Assembly: GCF_002127325.2 (NCBI RefSeq)
Contig: NC_035441.2
Span: 49,356,663-49,420,662, forward strand
Direction of reading: 5' to 3'
Source: Helianthus annuus
Lineage: Eukaryota > Streptophyta > Magnoliopsida > Asterales > Asteraceae
DNA length: 64,000 bases
Positions 45,968-58,023 of this stretch are shown here, one piece after another (within the stretch, counting starts at the first letter, position 1; each line of letters starts with the position of its first letter). A program made the translations under genes and the position numbers. Below the pieces are notes generated by a model, which saw nothing but the letters and a program-made list of their open reading frames with translations, made no database searches and was not told where the DNA came from.

Positions 45968-48450
45968 TGTCACCCCAACCGATGGCGGAAACATCGGGAT
46001 GAGACGAAGTGTGTATAGATTGCTAGCGACTCATAACACTATGTGACAATATTTAATTAAATTCAAATTTCATTTCAAAACTAAATGTCATACAAGATTC
46101 AAAGGAAATAACAACATTGTTTCATAGCATAACATAACAAACAAAAGATAGATAGATTAATCTAGGTGTGTATCTAGTCCACCCTAAATCTTGTTTCGTC
46201 TTGAGTATCATCTCAATAATTAACCTGCAACATGTATTAAAATAGAGTTCAATGCAAAAGCAAAGGCGAGTATACAAGTTTGACTACATAGCATAATAGA
46301 ATAAAACTCATATCCAACATGTTACTAAGTGAATAAATTTACTAGCAATGCAATTTTTGGCGTACAATATGATCAAACCCATGAATACAACGCATAAAAA
46401 TAGCCTAATCCCAATCGTTCAGCGGGGTGGTAATGTTTAACTTAACAATACCCAATTAGAATAGCTGGCGGGGCGTTAATCCTATAGCGCTATAATTGTT
46501 AAGGTGGGCTAGCAAAGTTAATGAGCATATAACGTTCCAAATCGTTCATAGAGCATACAAGCATAGCAAATATTCATAATAGTTTCATGTCGCGTTCATA
46601 GATAGAGTATGTTTTGTTTAAGCATAAAAGTTGTTTTGAATAGGTATACATGTTGCATCCCAAAGTGTAAAGGGGAAAAAGGGATCGAGTATACTCACGG
46701 TTTACAAGTCTTGACTTGGAAGATCCGAGAGTAGGTTTGGTGGATGATTTAGCTTGGAGCACCTAGTCCTTCTACACGAGGAAACGTAGGTGTGTGAGTT
46801 TGGCGTTTACGGAAGATTAAGGATATGGAAATAACTTAGTATAACGAAAGTATATGTGTATGTGAAAATAATCATCTTTTAGACTTTATAACCATCATAT
46901 GACACTAGGTAACCAATATGGTTATTTAATGTTTTTCATGGGTAGTGAACCCATTAGAATCATATTAAGGTTTAGGTCTTGGATGATATTCTACTTCTTT
47001 AACATGTAAACACAAGTTTAACATCAAAGGTTCGAATGAGTATATGCTTATACTTAGGCTAAATATTACATATTATTTAGGTCCAATATGTCAAGTAGGA
47101 GGTAGAAGATTAAATCTCCATTTAGGCACCTCGTAGTTACAAGGATGTCATGTATGGGGTAGGAAGACTAAGCTTCCATTTAGGCACCCCTTTGAAGTTC
47201 ACCACTTCTCTTGATGTAAAGACAACCAAGGAGGGTCACGAACTAAGGTTTATACGAGTATGTAAGATAAGCTAACTAATAGAAATCATCAAATCATGTG
47301 AGGATTGTATGTTTGGACAACCCAAGTTGTTCCATAATCACTCATGTATCAAAGTCTAAGTTTGACATGACTTGTGGGTTAAAACCCTAATCAAAACACC
47401 AAGTTTATAAGGTTTAATCCTCTGATTTTAAGTGTCTCAACCATGTTTTTAAGCTTACCCAACCATAAGAGAGGTTGTAAGCATTAGGACATTGGTGTGA
47501 GATGTGTTAGACACAAGTTGGATAAGAAATAACAAGTTGTTGAATAATAATAAACAAAACAGAAAGTTTTAGTCCATTTTAGGGCAAATCCAAGCATGAT
47601 TCTTCCAAGGAAAAACCAAGGATTCAAACCCAAGGACATAACAAAGCAATAGGAAGAAGAACCAAGTAGTTTGGTTAAGAAATGAGCATGTTACACTCAC
47701 TTTTGTGAAGATACAATAATCTGTCCAAAACTCAGATTTACTGCAGATTGAGAGTGAATTTGTGAAGATTTAGGAGTTGTGAAAGTGTCAAATGGGTTGG
47801 AGAAGGTGGGTATTTATAATGGAAGAGTTAGAAGGTGATTGGAGGTGATTAGAGGTGGATTAAAGGTGATTGGGTGGTTCAGGTTAATGGGATTTCGTGC
47901 ACAACAGCTCAAGAAACACATTCTGTCGAAACAAGGGGCTCGCGTGACGCCAAGCCCCCTCGCGTCACGCGGCGGGTATGGTTTCCAGATCTTTCGTTTT
48001 GTTACACTTAGGCCCCTGAAGTTTATATTTAATCCCTTTTGGTGCTAACTTGAGAGTTTAGGGACTTGTTTTGATATAAAAGCATAGTATAAGGTGAAAT
48101 CAAGTACGACGATCAAAATCAAAGTATAATTAAGTGTATAAATATCATAACCAAGTATCGTTTTCGTTCAAAACATGTTCAATGCATAAGTTTAGATTAA
48201 TTACAAGTCTCGCACATAGTTTCCAAGAATAACGATTAAACATCGATTGATTCACCAAATCGAACATACGAGCACACATAGAATGCGTATAACACAAACG
48301 TAACAAAATACAAGCTTCATCAATGATCCAAGTCTCGGTTTGATAATGATTACAATGAAAGGAACGATTACAAGAATACAAGGTTTCCAAAAATAGAAAT
48401 ACGAACAAAACTTTCTATAAATGGAAAGTACAAAAGAGCCGGGCGTTACA
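45968..48450 (-). repeat. E4 5' LTR (right copy)
   Basis: It matches 15497-17982. In sense direction the promoter has the CGCGTGACGC inverted repeat near 47941-47971 and TATAAATA at the complement of 47811-47818. The inner end has lost two bases (TGTCACCCC instead of TGTCACACCCC). Confidence 0.92.
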
Positions 48451-48455
48451 CCGCG

Positions 48456-48494
48456 GCTCCTGAAACGGGTCAAACCGGGTCGGGGGCCGTGACA
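48456..48494 (+). repeat. E3 3' LTR, terminal 39 bases
   Basis: This stretch, ending CGGGGGCCGTGACA, completes the E3 3' LTR after E4; the equivalent in the 5' LTR is 7925-7963. ATTTA (48495-48499) follows as the target duplication of E3. Confidence 0.9.
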
Positions 48495-48499
48495 ATTTA

Positions 48500-50759
48500 A
48501 CTTAATTATGCCTATTGGATAATTAAGGGTAGTTGACTCCTAAAAGTCAAATTTACCAATGATAAAATCGAATAGTAGTTTTGGCATGAAATCCGTAAAA
48601 TGAAATAGTCATAAGTAATGATGACTAAACTAATCATCTTACGGATTATAATAATAGTTTGACACTCTACAAGCTAGGTGGAGGCTTGGGAAAGAAGCGG
48701 TCAAACGAATCAAGCACGAGAAGAAAAAGCGCATTCGGATGCGAGGTAAGTATAGCTTACACTAGTCTTATATTTCAGAATATTCTCTTATCATATTAGT
48801 TACGAATAAGATAAATACAAATCGAGGTATGATGTTCCGGCGTGTAGACGTACGGAAAAAGTTAGATGAGCATGAGAAGAAACCATGTTGATGGTTTAAA
48901 AAGAGTTAAAATCAGTAATTCGATTATTTTATGACAAATGGAAAATGAAACTTTGGAATGGTTGCCTTATAGGGTAAATCAAAACAAACAATAAGAGTAA
49001 AACGGTAAACTGGTCACGCGTTGACCATAACTATTGGTTTTGAAAGGCACCGTATGATGTAAGCTATGATAGGCTAAAAAGCGTTAAGAAACGATCAATT
49101 GAAATGACCGCACGATGTAAACCGGAGCGAGTCGTATAGATGAGTTGGTAATAAATATCATCTCACCAACAAAATCGGTTACTTAGACCAAACGGGTCAA
49201 AAGGTGAAGGTATCATCTTTTGAAAATAACGACTAATGATTATTGTCGAGTTATATTATTTCAGGAGTAAATGTCAAATGGATATTCGCAACGCTAAGAA
49301 ATTGCAATTATAAAAGCAAGGTATTAAAAACGGGTCGGTCCGCGCCAGGTACGTGAAATAGTGTAACACTCATTTAGAACATGTGGTTCAAGGAGTGTTA
49401 AAAGTAGTCAACATAGACATTTGGTTACTTGATAAGTAAACCGAATGTTTTGTTATAATGAACATTGCGTTTGGAAAGCTTAATGACTTTTCAAACAATA
49501 TCATAAGTTAAAAGAGGGTTTATGGGTCATATATACTTTCAAAAGTCTTTCATCGTAAATGATTGGCTAAATGGACTAAAACGCCCTTAAAAGCTAATTT
49601 CGACAAACGACCTTTAAAGGTAGTTTTGAAACAAGTTTTATGATCAAATAAATAATTGGAATAAGTGTAAGAAGCGAAAGATGTAAAACTTCGGTCAAAT
49701 GACTCTATATGAATCTTTGTCGTTAATTAGCAAATCGACGAGAAAATCTCGGATTATATAGATCACCTCATTGAGTCCACCACAAATATAGTTGTGGTGG
49801 AAGACTACTTGATAAGAAATGTTGTATAATAACGCTAGAAACGAATGAAAGCGTTTCATGCTCAAAATATGTCTAAATACCCTTAACGGGTCAAAATACG
49901 CAAATGAGCATAAACGGGTTTATGATACGTAAGAGACCCGTGACTTAAACCTAATATGATAGGAATTATTGAAATTATGAATATCATGAGAATAAGGATC
50001 AAATAAACATGTTTGTTTGATAAAATCGCGAACGGGTCAAAATTTGGTAAAAATGGTAATAAGCCGAAGACTTAAAAGTCTTAATTTTTGTTAATCCGGA
50101 TGTTGGATTTTGACTCCATATAATGAAGGGTCAAATTACAATCATGTAGGAAGAAACGGTGGGTCAAACGGATAAGCGGATTGAAAGATACGAAAGATTT
50201 CGTGTCAATAAACGGCAAAATGGAAAGCTGGAATGCAGAGGCCACCGTAACTTACGGTGCCACCGTAAGTTACGGTGGAGCTGAAAAGTTTTACGGCAGC
50301 CCCCTATTGGTTTACGGTAAGGGCATGTCAAACCAGGGGACACCGTAACTTACGGTGCCACCGTAAGTTACGGTGGAGGCCAGTTGGAAATCTTTGTTTT
50401 TAGATCAAGAGTTTAACGTTGGGATTCTTTTTCCTTCCATTATCATTACCGGATTTGTTTAGACACATTTTAAATCCCCGTATGACTAAAGCATTTCATG
50501 TTTATGAAATATAGGTACACTTCGGCATGCCGGAAAACAATCAAGCTCAACGAAGAACCGAACACGATATAGATACATGCTTCCGCAACTTGCATCGTCG
50601 AAATTTTTAAACGGAGAATTCAATCACGTTATGTTGAACAACTTATTATTTGTAAAAATTTCAATAAACTCGTATTCCCGATGTATATGTAACCTTAATT
50701 ACATGATTGTTTTACTTAAATGATACGTTAAACCTTGAATTATAAGAACGAGTGTTACA
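48500..50759 (+). repeat. E2 5' LTR, second part
   Basis: It continues the E2 LTR after E3 and aligns to the second part of 53274-56554. Two perfect inverted repeats lie in it: CCACCGTAACTTACGGTG at 50242-50259 paired with 50261-50278, and a 17-base version at 50341-50357 paired with 50359-50375. A strong donor-like GAG|GTAAGTA lies near 48745. No gene is seen. Confidence 0.9.
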
Positions 50760-50762
50760 ACT

Positions 50763-50775
50763 TGGTATCAGAGCC
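50763..50775 (+). other. Primer binding site of E2
   Basis: TGGTATCAGAGCC lies three bases after the LTR end, a perfect match to initiator tRNA-Met. Confidence 0.93.
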
Positions 50776-51606
50776 TTGGTTTAAGAGATTCAAGTATGGT
50801 GGGAAAACCATGCTTGGACTTAAACCTTATGCTCTTAACAAAGATTGGTGTTCGGTTCGAGGCTTGATCGCAAATCCGGTAAGTACATGTATGTTAATGG
50901 TTTAGCGTGTTAAAGTGTTGTAAACAACACATAGGGTTATCGTGTAATACACGTTACCCTAATTAAAATAATAGATATAGTTGACGAAAATACGCGCGTT
51001 GACGCGTATAGTAGAAAAAGTCTTGTATTATAATACGGGTGATTATTGAAGTTAATATTATTAACTCTTGTAAATGATTCAGTTGAAGGACACTCGCATC
51101 TAAAGATAGCGGGAGTCTAACAAATTGCAGACTTGACAGAGGAACGATCCAAAATACGACAAGTGGAACATGCTCACCAAGGACCTAAATCGCGTAACGA
51201 TCGCGAACAAGGCTAATGGCAAGAGAAGCCTGTCAGGGCAAGCATTACCAGGTGCACGTTTAAATTATTGCATGAATAGAAATATGCAACAAATACGTAG
51301 AAACTGATAGTTGCATATGTAGATCGAAAACTTGGAAAAACCTGAATAGAATACCTATTCAGGATTTTATTCCCAAGAGAGATAAATAGAGGTGTTACTT
51401 ACATGGGGTGTGATGTGAAAGTTATAAAAGGGTCATGTATGTCATGTGTTAATTGCCTACTCTGGCCAAGTAGGTAGTGAACACATGATACCATGAACTA
51501 TTTATGATGGACACGCTTACACCCGATGTAGTAAGGACGGGGTGAGTGGGACAAATTAAAAGTACCCAAATGAATCAGATAAGCAAAACATTCGATCATA
51601 ATGCAA

Positions 51607-52060
51607 ACATGTAAAATGATGTAGACATGAATAGGGAGTGGGTGTACTTACACTCGAACCCGAAGAATAAAAACATGTAGACATGGAAACATGTAAAATG
51701 ATGTAGACATGTATTGGGAGGGGGTGTACTTACACTCGAACCCGAAGAATATAAACATGTAGACATGGAAACATGTAAAATGATGTAGACATGTATTGGG
51801 AGGGGGTGTACTTACACTCGAACCCGAAGAATATAAACATGTAGACATGGAAACATGTAAAATGATGTAGACATGTATTGGGAGGGGGTGTACTTACACT
51901 CGAACCCGAAGAATAAAAACATGTAGACATGGAAACATGTAAAATGATGTAGACATATATTGGGAGGGGGTGTACTTACACTCGAACCCGAAGAATATAA
52001 ACATGTAGAATGATCAAGATATGCACTGGGAGGGGGCGTACTTACACTCGAACCCAGAAA
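51607..52060 (+). repeat. E2 internal 82-bp tandem repeat
   Basis: The motif ACATGTAAAATGATGTAG recurs at 51607, 51689, 51771, 51853 and 51935, a constant period of 82 bases. A degenerate sixth unit follows. Each unit also holds TGTACTTACACTCGAACC and several ACATG boxes. Copies are nearly identical, so the array is recent or homogenised. Confidence 0.92.
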
Positions 52061-52266
52061 ACGTGAGTGTGTCGCTTAATGGGTCGTTTTTGTAAAAACG
52101 TCAAACTTAAGGACAAAGTCGGAAAATTGTCTGAAAGAAAACAATTGTAATCACGAAACTATAAACAAGGTTAACGGGTCTTAAGCTTGAAACTAAATGA
52201 TTCTTCAAACAAAAACAGGGTGCCTTGACACCAAACATGTATTTTAAGAGCGACATGAGTAAAGTA

Positions 52267-52436
52267 TGATCTACGAGATCAAAATAACCTTTGAGGTTAT
52301 AAACAATGGAACGGTCTACGAGACTAAAACGACCTACGGGTCATGACTAGAAAGAAATAGATTATAAGAACCTCGCCTTAGGGAGTCGAAGGTCTAATAA
52401 AATAGCCCATGGGCTAAGTGATAAAACCTACGGGTT
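52267..52436 (+). ncRNA. E2 internal cluster of small hairpins with varying arms
   Basis: Within 170 bases lie TGATCT/AGATCA around ACG (52267-52281), ATAACCT/AGGTTAT around TTG (52284-52300), GTCT/AGAC around ACG (52314-52324), GACC/GGTC around TACG (52331-52342), the palindrome TAGCCCATGGGCTA (52403-52416) and AACC/GGTT around TACG (52425-52436). Loops are alike, arms differ but always pair. Individual stems are short and could be chance; the clustering is not easily so. Confidence 0.65.
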
Positions 52437-53259
52437 AACCAAGCAAGGCGAGGGAATAAATTGAGAACCCCCCGCATAAAACTAAGACTGTAAAAGAATG
52501 AACTATGAACTGCCAGTACCCTGATACGGATAATTGACAAAGGTTAAATAGAAGATGTTAAACTAAAACTTCGGTTTTGGTAAGAAATAACATTTTAACA
52601 AATACGAATTCGGGTAGACGTATAGATAGTAAACATGAAAGATATAAGTCTTGACACTGACAGGTGCAAGATGATATGTTCGAAAAGTGATATTTTTGAA
52701 AATGAAAGGGGATATAGATTAAACACGATGTGACACGATTACGGTTAAGAAATGCAAGGTGAAGTAGAATCACATCGTAACCAAGCGAGCGGTAAAAAGT
52801 AACTGAACTAATAAGTCTAGTTAGTGAGACCAGTTAAGGTCAGCAGCTCAAATAAAGAAATTTGGTTTGCTTGTAAGCGGTGAATTCGGTATAACTGAAC
52901 CGAATAAATAATTTTTAAAACAAAAGAATTTGTTGCTAAAGGTGAAGGATTTCACTAAAGACCTTTAAACGGGTCAAAATAACGGATTCATAAAGAACCC
53001 GATAGTATATGAAAGCGATGGGTATCCCTAAGTTAACTAAACCAGTGGAAATAACGAGATTACGTTATTTCAAGATGCACTATGTCGTATGAGATACGTA
53101 GACAACTAGCAACCAAAAAGATGTTACCATACTTTTCTGGTAATACTAACCATTGGTTAAACATATAAATAATGTTTGAAAAGATTTCTCGGATCAAATA
53201 CATTGAGTTTAAATTCAATGAATTCTGTAAGAAAAAGGTTTCAAGGACGAAACCTCTTT

Positions 53260-53273
53260 AAGGGGGGTAGACT
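53260..53273 (+). other. E2 polypurine tract
   Basis: AAGGGGGGTAGACT precedes the 3' LTR start. Confidence 0.85.
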
Positions 53274-56200
53274 TGTAACACCCCGAAAACGGGTTTGGTA
53301 ATCGAACCCCGTTAATTCTAAAAGACGGGTAAAGTACCGTTAATGGTAGAATTTACCCGGTGAATATTAGGATTTTAATTAAATAAACCTAAAATTAAAT
53401 CAAAAGTGAATAAATGCTTGAGACAATAAAGTTATGAAAGGCCCGAGTTAACGGGACTTAAAATATAACGGGTTATAACTTCCCGGACCTATTAAGTTAA
53501 CTAGGGATAATTAACCCAGTTACTAGTATGAGGCTAAGCGATAAATGGTGAGTTGTAGCTTCAAATGATCAAAATAAAACATGGGGGACTAAGGTTGCCT
53601 AGTGAAGAAACTTGTTTTAATTAAATCAAGAAATAAAACACAACACACACTAAGAGTGTGTGTGTGCGTACGACCAGGAGGGGCTCCAAGGAGCCAAACC
53701 CCAGCTTGATCAATACCTTCAAATTGGAGGATCAATTCAAGACCAAATCAATGCATGAACGCGTATAAACGATCACCGAGTCAAGAGGATCGAAAGGTAT
53801 GTCAAATTTTGTAATTTGGTTATACCTTGAGATTTTGATGAACAATCAAAATCGAAAATCTGGAATGAATGTTGATGTATATAAGTGTTATTATGATGAA
53901 ATCTTCGTTTAGAAACAAACCCTAGTTGAAGACTTGATGAATTGAGGCCCAAACTAGGGATTTGATAATTACCCTATCATGTGTTAAATGGGTTTTGTAG
54001 AAATATGGTGAACACTCGAATTAGGGTGCTAAATGGATGAACCTTGATGTTGTGATGCTAGTTCTAGGTGTAGTTCATGTATACTAGACATAGAGCCATG
54101 ATTTTGATACTAAAACTTGGTTAAAATGATGAACATGATTAGAGAAAATATGCTTGTGAATCTCGCCTACAAGGTGTTTGTTAAAATGCCCGAATGAATG
54201 TTGAAAAGAGGATTTTATGAAAGAAATGCGTAATTGGCTAGTTTGACTAATTACGTGAAATATCGGTTAAAACGGATTCTAATCGTAACGATGATTTAAC
54301 TTAATTATGCCTATTGGATAATGAAGGGTAGTTGACTCCTAAAAGTCAAATTTACCAATGATAAAATTGAATAGTAGTTTTGGCATGAAATCCGTAAAAT
54401 GAAATAGTCATAAGTAACGATGACTAAACTAATCATCTTACGGATTATAATAATAGTTTGACACTCTACAAGCTAGGTGGAGGCTTGGGAAAGAAGCGGT
54501 CAAACGAATCAAGCACGAGAAGAAAAAGCGCATTCGGATGCGAGGTAAGTATAGCTTACACTAGTCTTATATTTCAGAATATTCTCTTATCGTATTAGTT
54601 ACGAATAAGATAAATACAAATCGAGGTATGATGTTCCGGCGTGTAGACGTACGGAACAAGTTAGATGAGCATGACAAGAAACCATGTTGATGGTTTAAAA
54701 AGAGTTAAAATCAGTAATTCGATTATTTTATGACAAATGGAAAATGAAACTTTGGAATGGTTGCCTTATAGGGTAAATCAAAACAAACAATAAGAGTAAA
54801 ACGGTAAACTGGTCACGCGTTGACCATAACTATTGGTTTTGAAAGGCATCGTATGATGTAAGCTATGATAGGCTAAAAAGCGTTAAGAAACGATCAATAG
54901 GTGAAATGACCGCACGATGTAAACCGGAGTGAGTCGTATAGATGAGTTGGTAATAAATATCATCTCACCAACAAAATCGGTTACTTAGACCAAACGGGTC
55001 AAAAGGTGAAGGTATCATCTTTTGACAATAACGACTAATGATTATTGTCGAGTTATATTATTTCAGGAGTAAATGTCAAATGGATATTCGCAATGCTAAG
55101 AAATTGCAATTATAAAAGCAAGGTATTAAAAACGGGTCCATATATTGGTCCGCACCAGGTACGTGAAATAGTGTAACACTCATTTAGAACATGTGGTTCA
55201 AGGAGTGTTAAAAGTAGTCAACATAGACATTTGGTTACTTGATAAGTAAACCGAATGTTTTGTTATACTGAACATTGCGTTTGGAAAGCTTAATGACTTT
55301 TCAAACAATATCATAAGTTAAAAGAGGGTTTATGGGTCAGATATACTTTCAAAAGTCCTTCATCGTAAATGATTGGCTAAATGGACTAAAACGCCCTTAA
55401 AAGCTAATTTCGACAAACGACCTTTAAAGGTAGTTTTGAAACGAGTTTTATGATCAAATAAATAATTGGAATAAGTGTAAGAAGCGAAAGATGTAAAACT
55501 TCGGTCAAATGACTCTATATGAATCTTTGTCGTAAATTAGCAATCCGACGAGAAAAACTCGGATTATATAGATCACCTCATTGAGTCCACCACAAATATA
55601 GTTGTGGTGGAAGATTACTTGATAAGAAATGTTGTATAATAACGCTAGAACCGAATGAAAGCGTTTCATGCTCAAAATATGTCTAAATACCCTTAACGGG
55701 TCAAAATACGCAAATGAGCATAAACGGGTTTATGATACGTAAGAGACCCGTGACTTAAACCTAATATGATAGGAATTATTGAAATTATGAATATCATGAG
55801 AATAAGGATCAAATAAACATGTTTGTTTGATAAAATCGCGAACGGGTCAAAATTTGGTAAAAATGGTAATAAGCCGAAGACTTAAAAGTCTTAATTTTTG
55901 TTAATCCGGATGTTGGATTTTGACTCCATATAATGAAGGGTCAAATTACAATCATGTAGGAAGAAACGGTGCGGATTGAAAGATACGAAAGATTTCGTGT
56001 CAATAAACGGCAAAATGGAAAGCTGGAATGCAGAGGCCACTGTAACTTACGGTGCCACCGTAAGTTACGGTGGAGCTGAAAAGTTTTACGGCAGCCCCCT
56101 ACTGGTTTACGGTAGGGGCATGTCAAACCAGGGGACACCGTAACTTACGGTGCCACCGTAAGTTACGGTGGAGGCCAGTTGGAAATCTTTGTTTTTAGAT

Positions 56201-56554
56201 TAAGAGTTTAACGTTGGGATTCTTTTTCCTTCCACTATCATTACCGGATTTGTTTAGATACATTTTAAATCCCCGTATGACTAAAGCATTTCTTGTTTAT
56301 GAAATGTAGGTACACTTCGGCATGCCGGAAAACGATCAAGCTCAACGAAGAACCGAACACGATATAGATACATGCTTCCGCAACTTGCATCGTCGAATTT
56401 TTTAAACGGAGAATTCGATCACGTTATGTTGAACAACTTATTATTTGTAAAAATTTCAATAAACTCGTATTCCCGATGTATATGTAACCTTAATTACATG
56501 ATTGTTTTACGTAAATTATATGTTAAACCTTGAATTATAAGAACGAGTGTTACA
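53274..56554 (+). repeat. E2 3' LTR, uninterrupted
   Basis: At 3281 bp it gives the intact form of the LTR split by E3. It starts TGTAACACCCCG and ends GTGTTACA, followed by CCTTG (56555-56559). It has the same CCGTAACTTACGG palindromes near 56036-56172; one arm of the first has a C-to-T change (CCACTG). Confidence 0.94.
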
Positions 56555-56559
56555 CCTTG

Positions 56560-58018
56560 TTTTCAAAAATGTAAATTTCGCCACGACTTTTATTACAAAA
56601 TTTCTAAGTGTCGGAGGTGGGATTTTCACAAAATAAAACTTGATAAATATATATTTAGTATATATTTTCCATAATAAGACTTGTGTGAATTTTATGATTA
56701 TTTTGTGAACTACGTAAATATTATTTTTAGGGTAAAAATAATATTACTGAATATTAACGAATCCAAAATAATACGAACGCCTTCACAATAAATATTAAGT
56801 TACAACGGTATTATTAATGCCGCCCGATCTTTAAACGTAACTTACGCATTTTCGGAAAAATACTAGTGAACGCGTATTTTGACAAAGGTATTATTTTGGG
56901 AAAATTATATGTAATAAAATATAATATTTTTTGGGAAAAGTATTTATATTTTGGAGAAAGAATTAAAATATATTTTAAGTGAGACTTAATAATATATTAC
57001 GAAAATTTATGAACGCACATGTATTAAAACCCCCATCCTTGGGAAGGAATATATTTACCAAATAATTACGAAGTGTAATTACGAAATAGTTGCCTAACTA
57101 TTTCTCAAGAACTTAAACCTTAAGCTAAGGCACGGCCGTCCGTCTAATAGAAGTTAGTACGTGTAGGTCGTCGCACAGCAGTTTGACCAGGAGATTTTCT
57201 TGTCAGAGACGCACCACAGTGAGTTCATGCCCCCCTTTTCTCTTAACTGTTTTCAGTTTTCTAAACTGCGGGGGTGAAATACATGTTACTATATTTACGA
57301 GTACTTTATACATGGTATGGTTAGCGTAAGGAGGGTTACTACTTGGATCATGTGAGTGGGTTGGCGCAACTTGAGGCCATTAATCCTCATTGTAGGACCG
57401 AGGGACAGTAGCGGTAGATCTATCTGGGTGTAGCGAGCCCAGCCCCAGGCCCAGCAGAACGGACCTCGGGGTGACTTTGTGCCCAACGCAAAATCCGCTA
57501 GGTTTGAGTCTTCCTACTGCACAGCACACATATCAATGGCCTTGCAAACCATTGGTGATCTCTTTATTTCCTTATTTACTACATACCAGGATTTTTACAC
57601 ATACAAAGGTTTTACTTACTCACTACACATGAACTCGCTCAACGTTATTGTTGATTTTTCCAACTTACATGTATTTCAGGGAACTAAAGAATCTGGCACG
57701 GTATGCTACGCTGCGTTAGAGTATGGGATCATCCACGTTTAGGGATTGCGACTTTTACCTGGACGAGTCGCAAGTCTTAAACGGCGTTTATTTTAAGTTT
57801 GTGGTTGTGTCTTTCAAACAATGTTTCTATGTTTTTAGGTTGTAATTTCCGTTGCATGTGTCAACGTTTCAAGACAATGTTGTGTTACTTTTATTTTAAA
57901 ACTTAAATCAATGGATGATCTGCATGGTTTTACATTCATATAGCTTTGTTGTGATTAAGCTATGGTATTAAGAAGTCACACCAAATAAACCACGCTTCCG
58001 TAAAGCCAGGGTGTGACA
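56560..58018 (+). mobile_element. E1 solo LTR, right part
   Basis: It continues E1 after E2. It contains the motif set shared by the gypsy LTRs here: GAACTCGCTCAACGTTATTG followed by a T-rich run and acceptor-like TATTTCAG (to 57679), and ends AGGGTGTGACA. Small hairpins such as CTGGG/CCCAG near 57435 are present. The ORF at 57479-57742 shows no recognisable product. Confidence 0.8.
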
Positions 58019-58023
58019 GTAAT

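Larger units (their letters stand above)
15497..48450 (-). mobile_element. Element E4: minus-strand Ty3/gypsy, gag-protease deleted, twice invaded
   Basis: Outer ends read TGTCACACCCC (15497) and GCGTTACA (48450), with target duplication CCGCG at 15492-15496 and 48451-48455. On the minus strand: 5' LTR 48450-45968, primer site, long leader, gag start fused to pol, E6 insertion, 62 bases of integrase, E5 insertion, rest of integrase, purine tract, 3' LTR 17982-15497. LTR copies differ at roughly 17 sites by eye. E4 is older than E5 and E6, which lie inside it, and younger than E3. Confidence 0.9.
6569..48494 (+). mobile_element. Element E3: Ty3/gypsy chromovirus with extra ORFs
   Basis: E3 starts TGTAATAACTC and ends GTGACA, with target duplication ATTTA (6564-6568 and 48495-48499). 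Its own sequence is 6569-15496 plus 48456-48494; the rest is E4 and its contents. Order: 5' LTR, primer site, two small ORFs, gag-pol with a C-terminal chromodomain, purine tract, 3' LTR. The LTRs differ at roughly fifteen sites by eye over about 1.39 kb. The chromodomain and gag-pol layout fit the Tekay/Del-type chromoviruses; the lineage name is inference. Confidence 0.9.
50776..53259 (+). other. E2 internal region, non-coding
   Basis: About 2.5 kb lie between primer site and purine tract without a credible ORF; those on the minus strand come from the 82-bp repeat. It holds that tandem array and a cluster of small hairpins. No gag, protease, RT or integrase motif is seen in any frame. Confidence 0.8.
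5544..56554 (+). mobile_element. Element E2: large non-coding LTR element (LARD-like)
   Basis: E2 has long LTRs (about 3.28 kb; the 3' copy 53274-56554 is uninterrupted, the 5' copy is split by E3), a perfect initiator-tRNA-Met primer site (50763-50775), a 2.5-kb internal region (50760-53273) and a purine tract (53260-53273). I find no gag or pol in the internal region. It therefore fits the large-retrotransposon-derivative class, mobilised by proteins of another element. Its LTR starts TGTAACACCCCG and ends GTGTTACA, like the other gypsy elements here. Confidence 0.85.

Noticed and set aside
51648..51930. Minus-strand ORFs in the E2 core
   Set aside because: They are repeat translations of the 82-bp unit; two overlapping copies of the same frame.
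51607..52060. CRISPR-like array
   Set aside because: The period is constant with no unique spacers, and the sequence is a plant genome.
5544..56554. E2 palindromes as TATA-proximal elements
   Set aside because: I cannot place the E2 TATA box with confidence (TATAAAC at 6034 is far upstream of the palindromes at 50242), so E2 is left out of that generalisation.
57479..57742. ORF of 87 codons in E1
   Set aside because: It overlaps the LTR acceptor-like region and has no recognisable domain.
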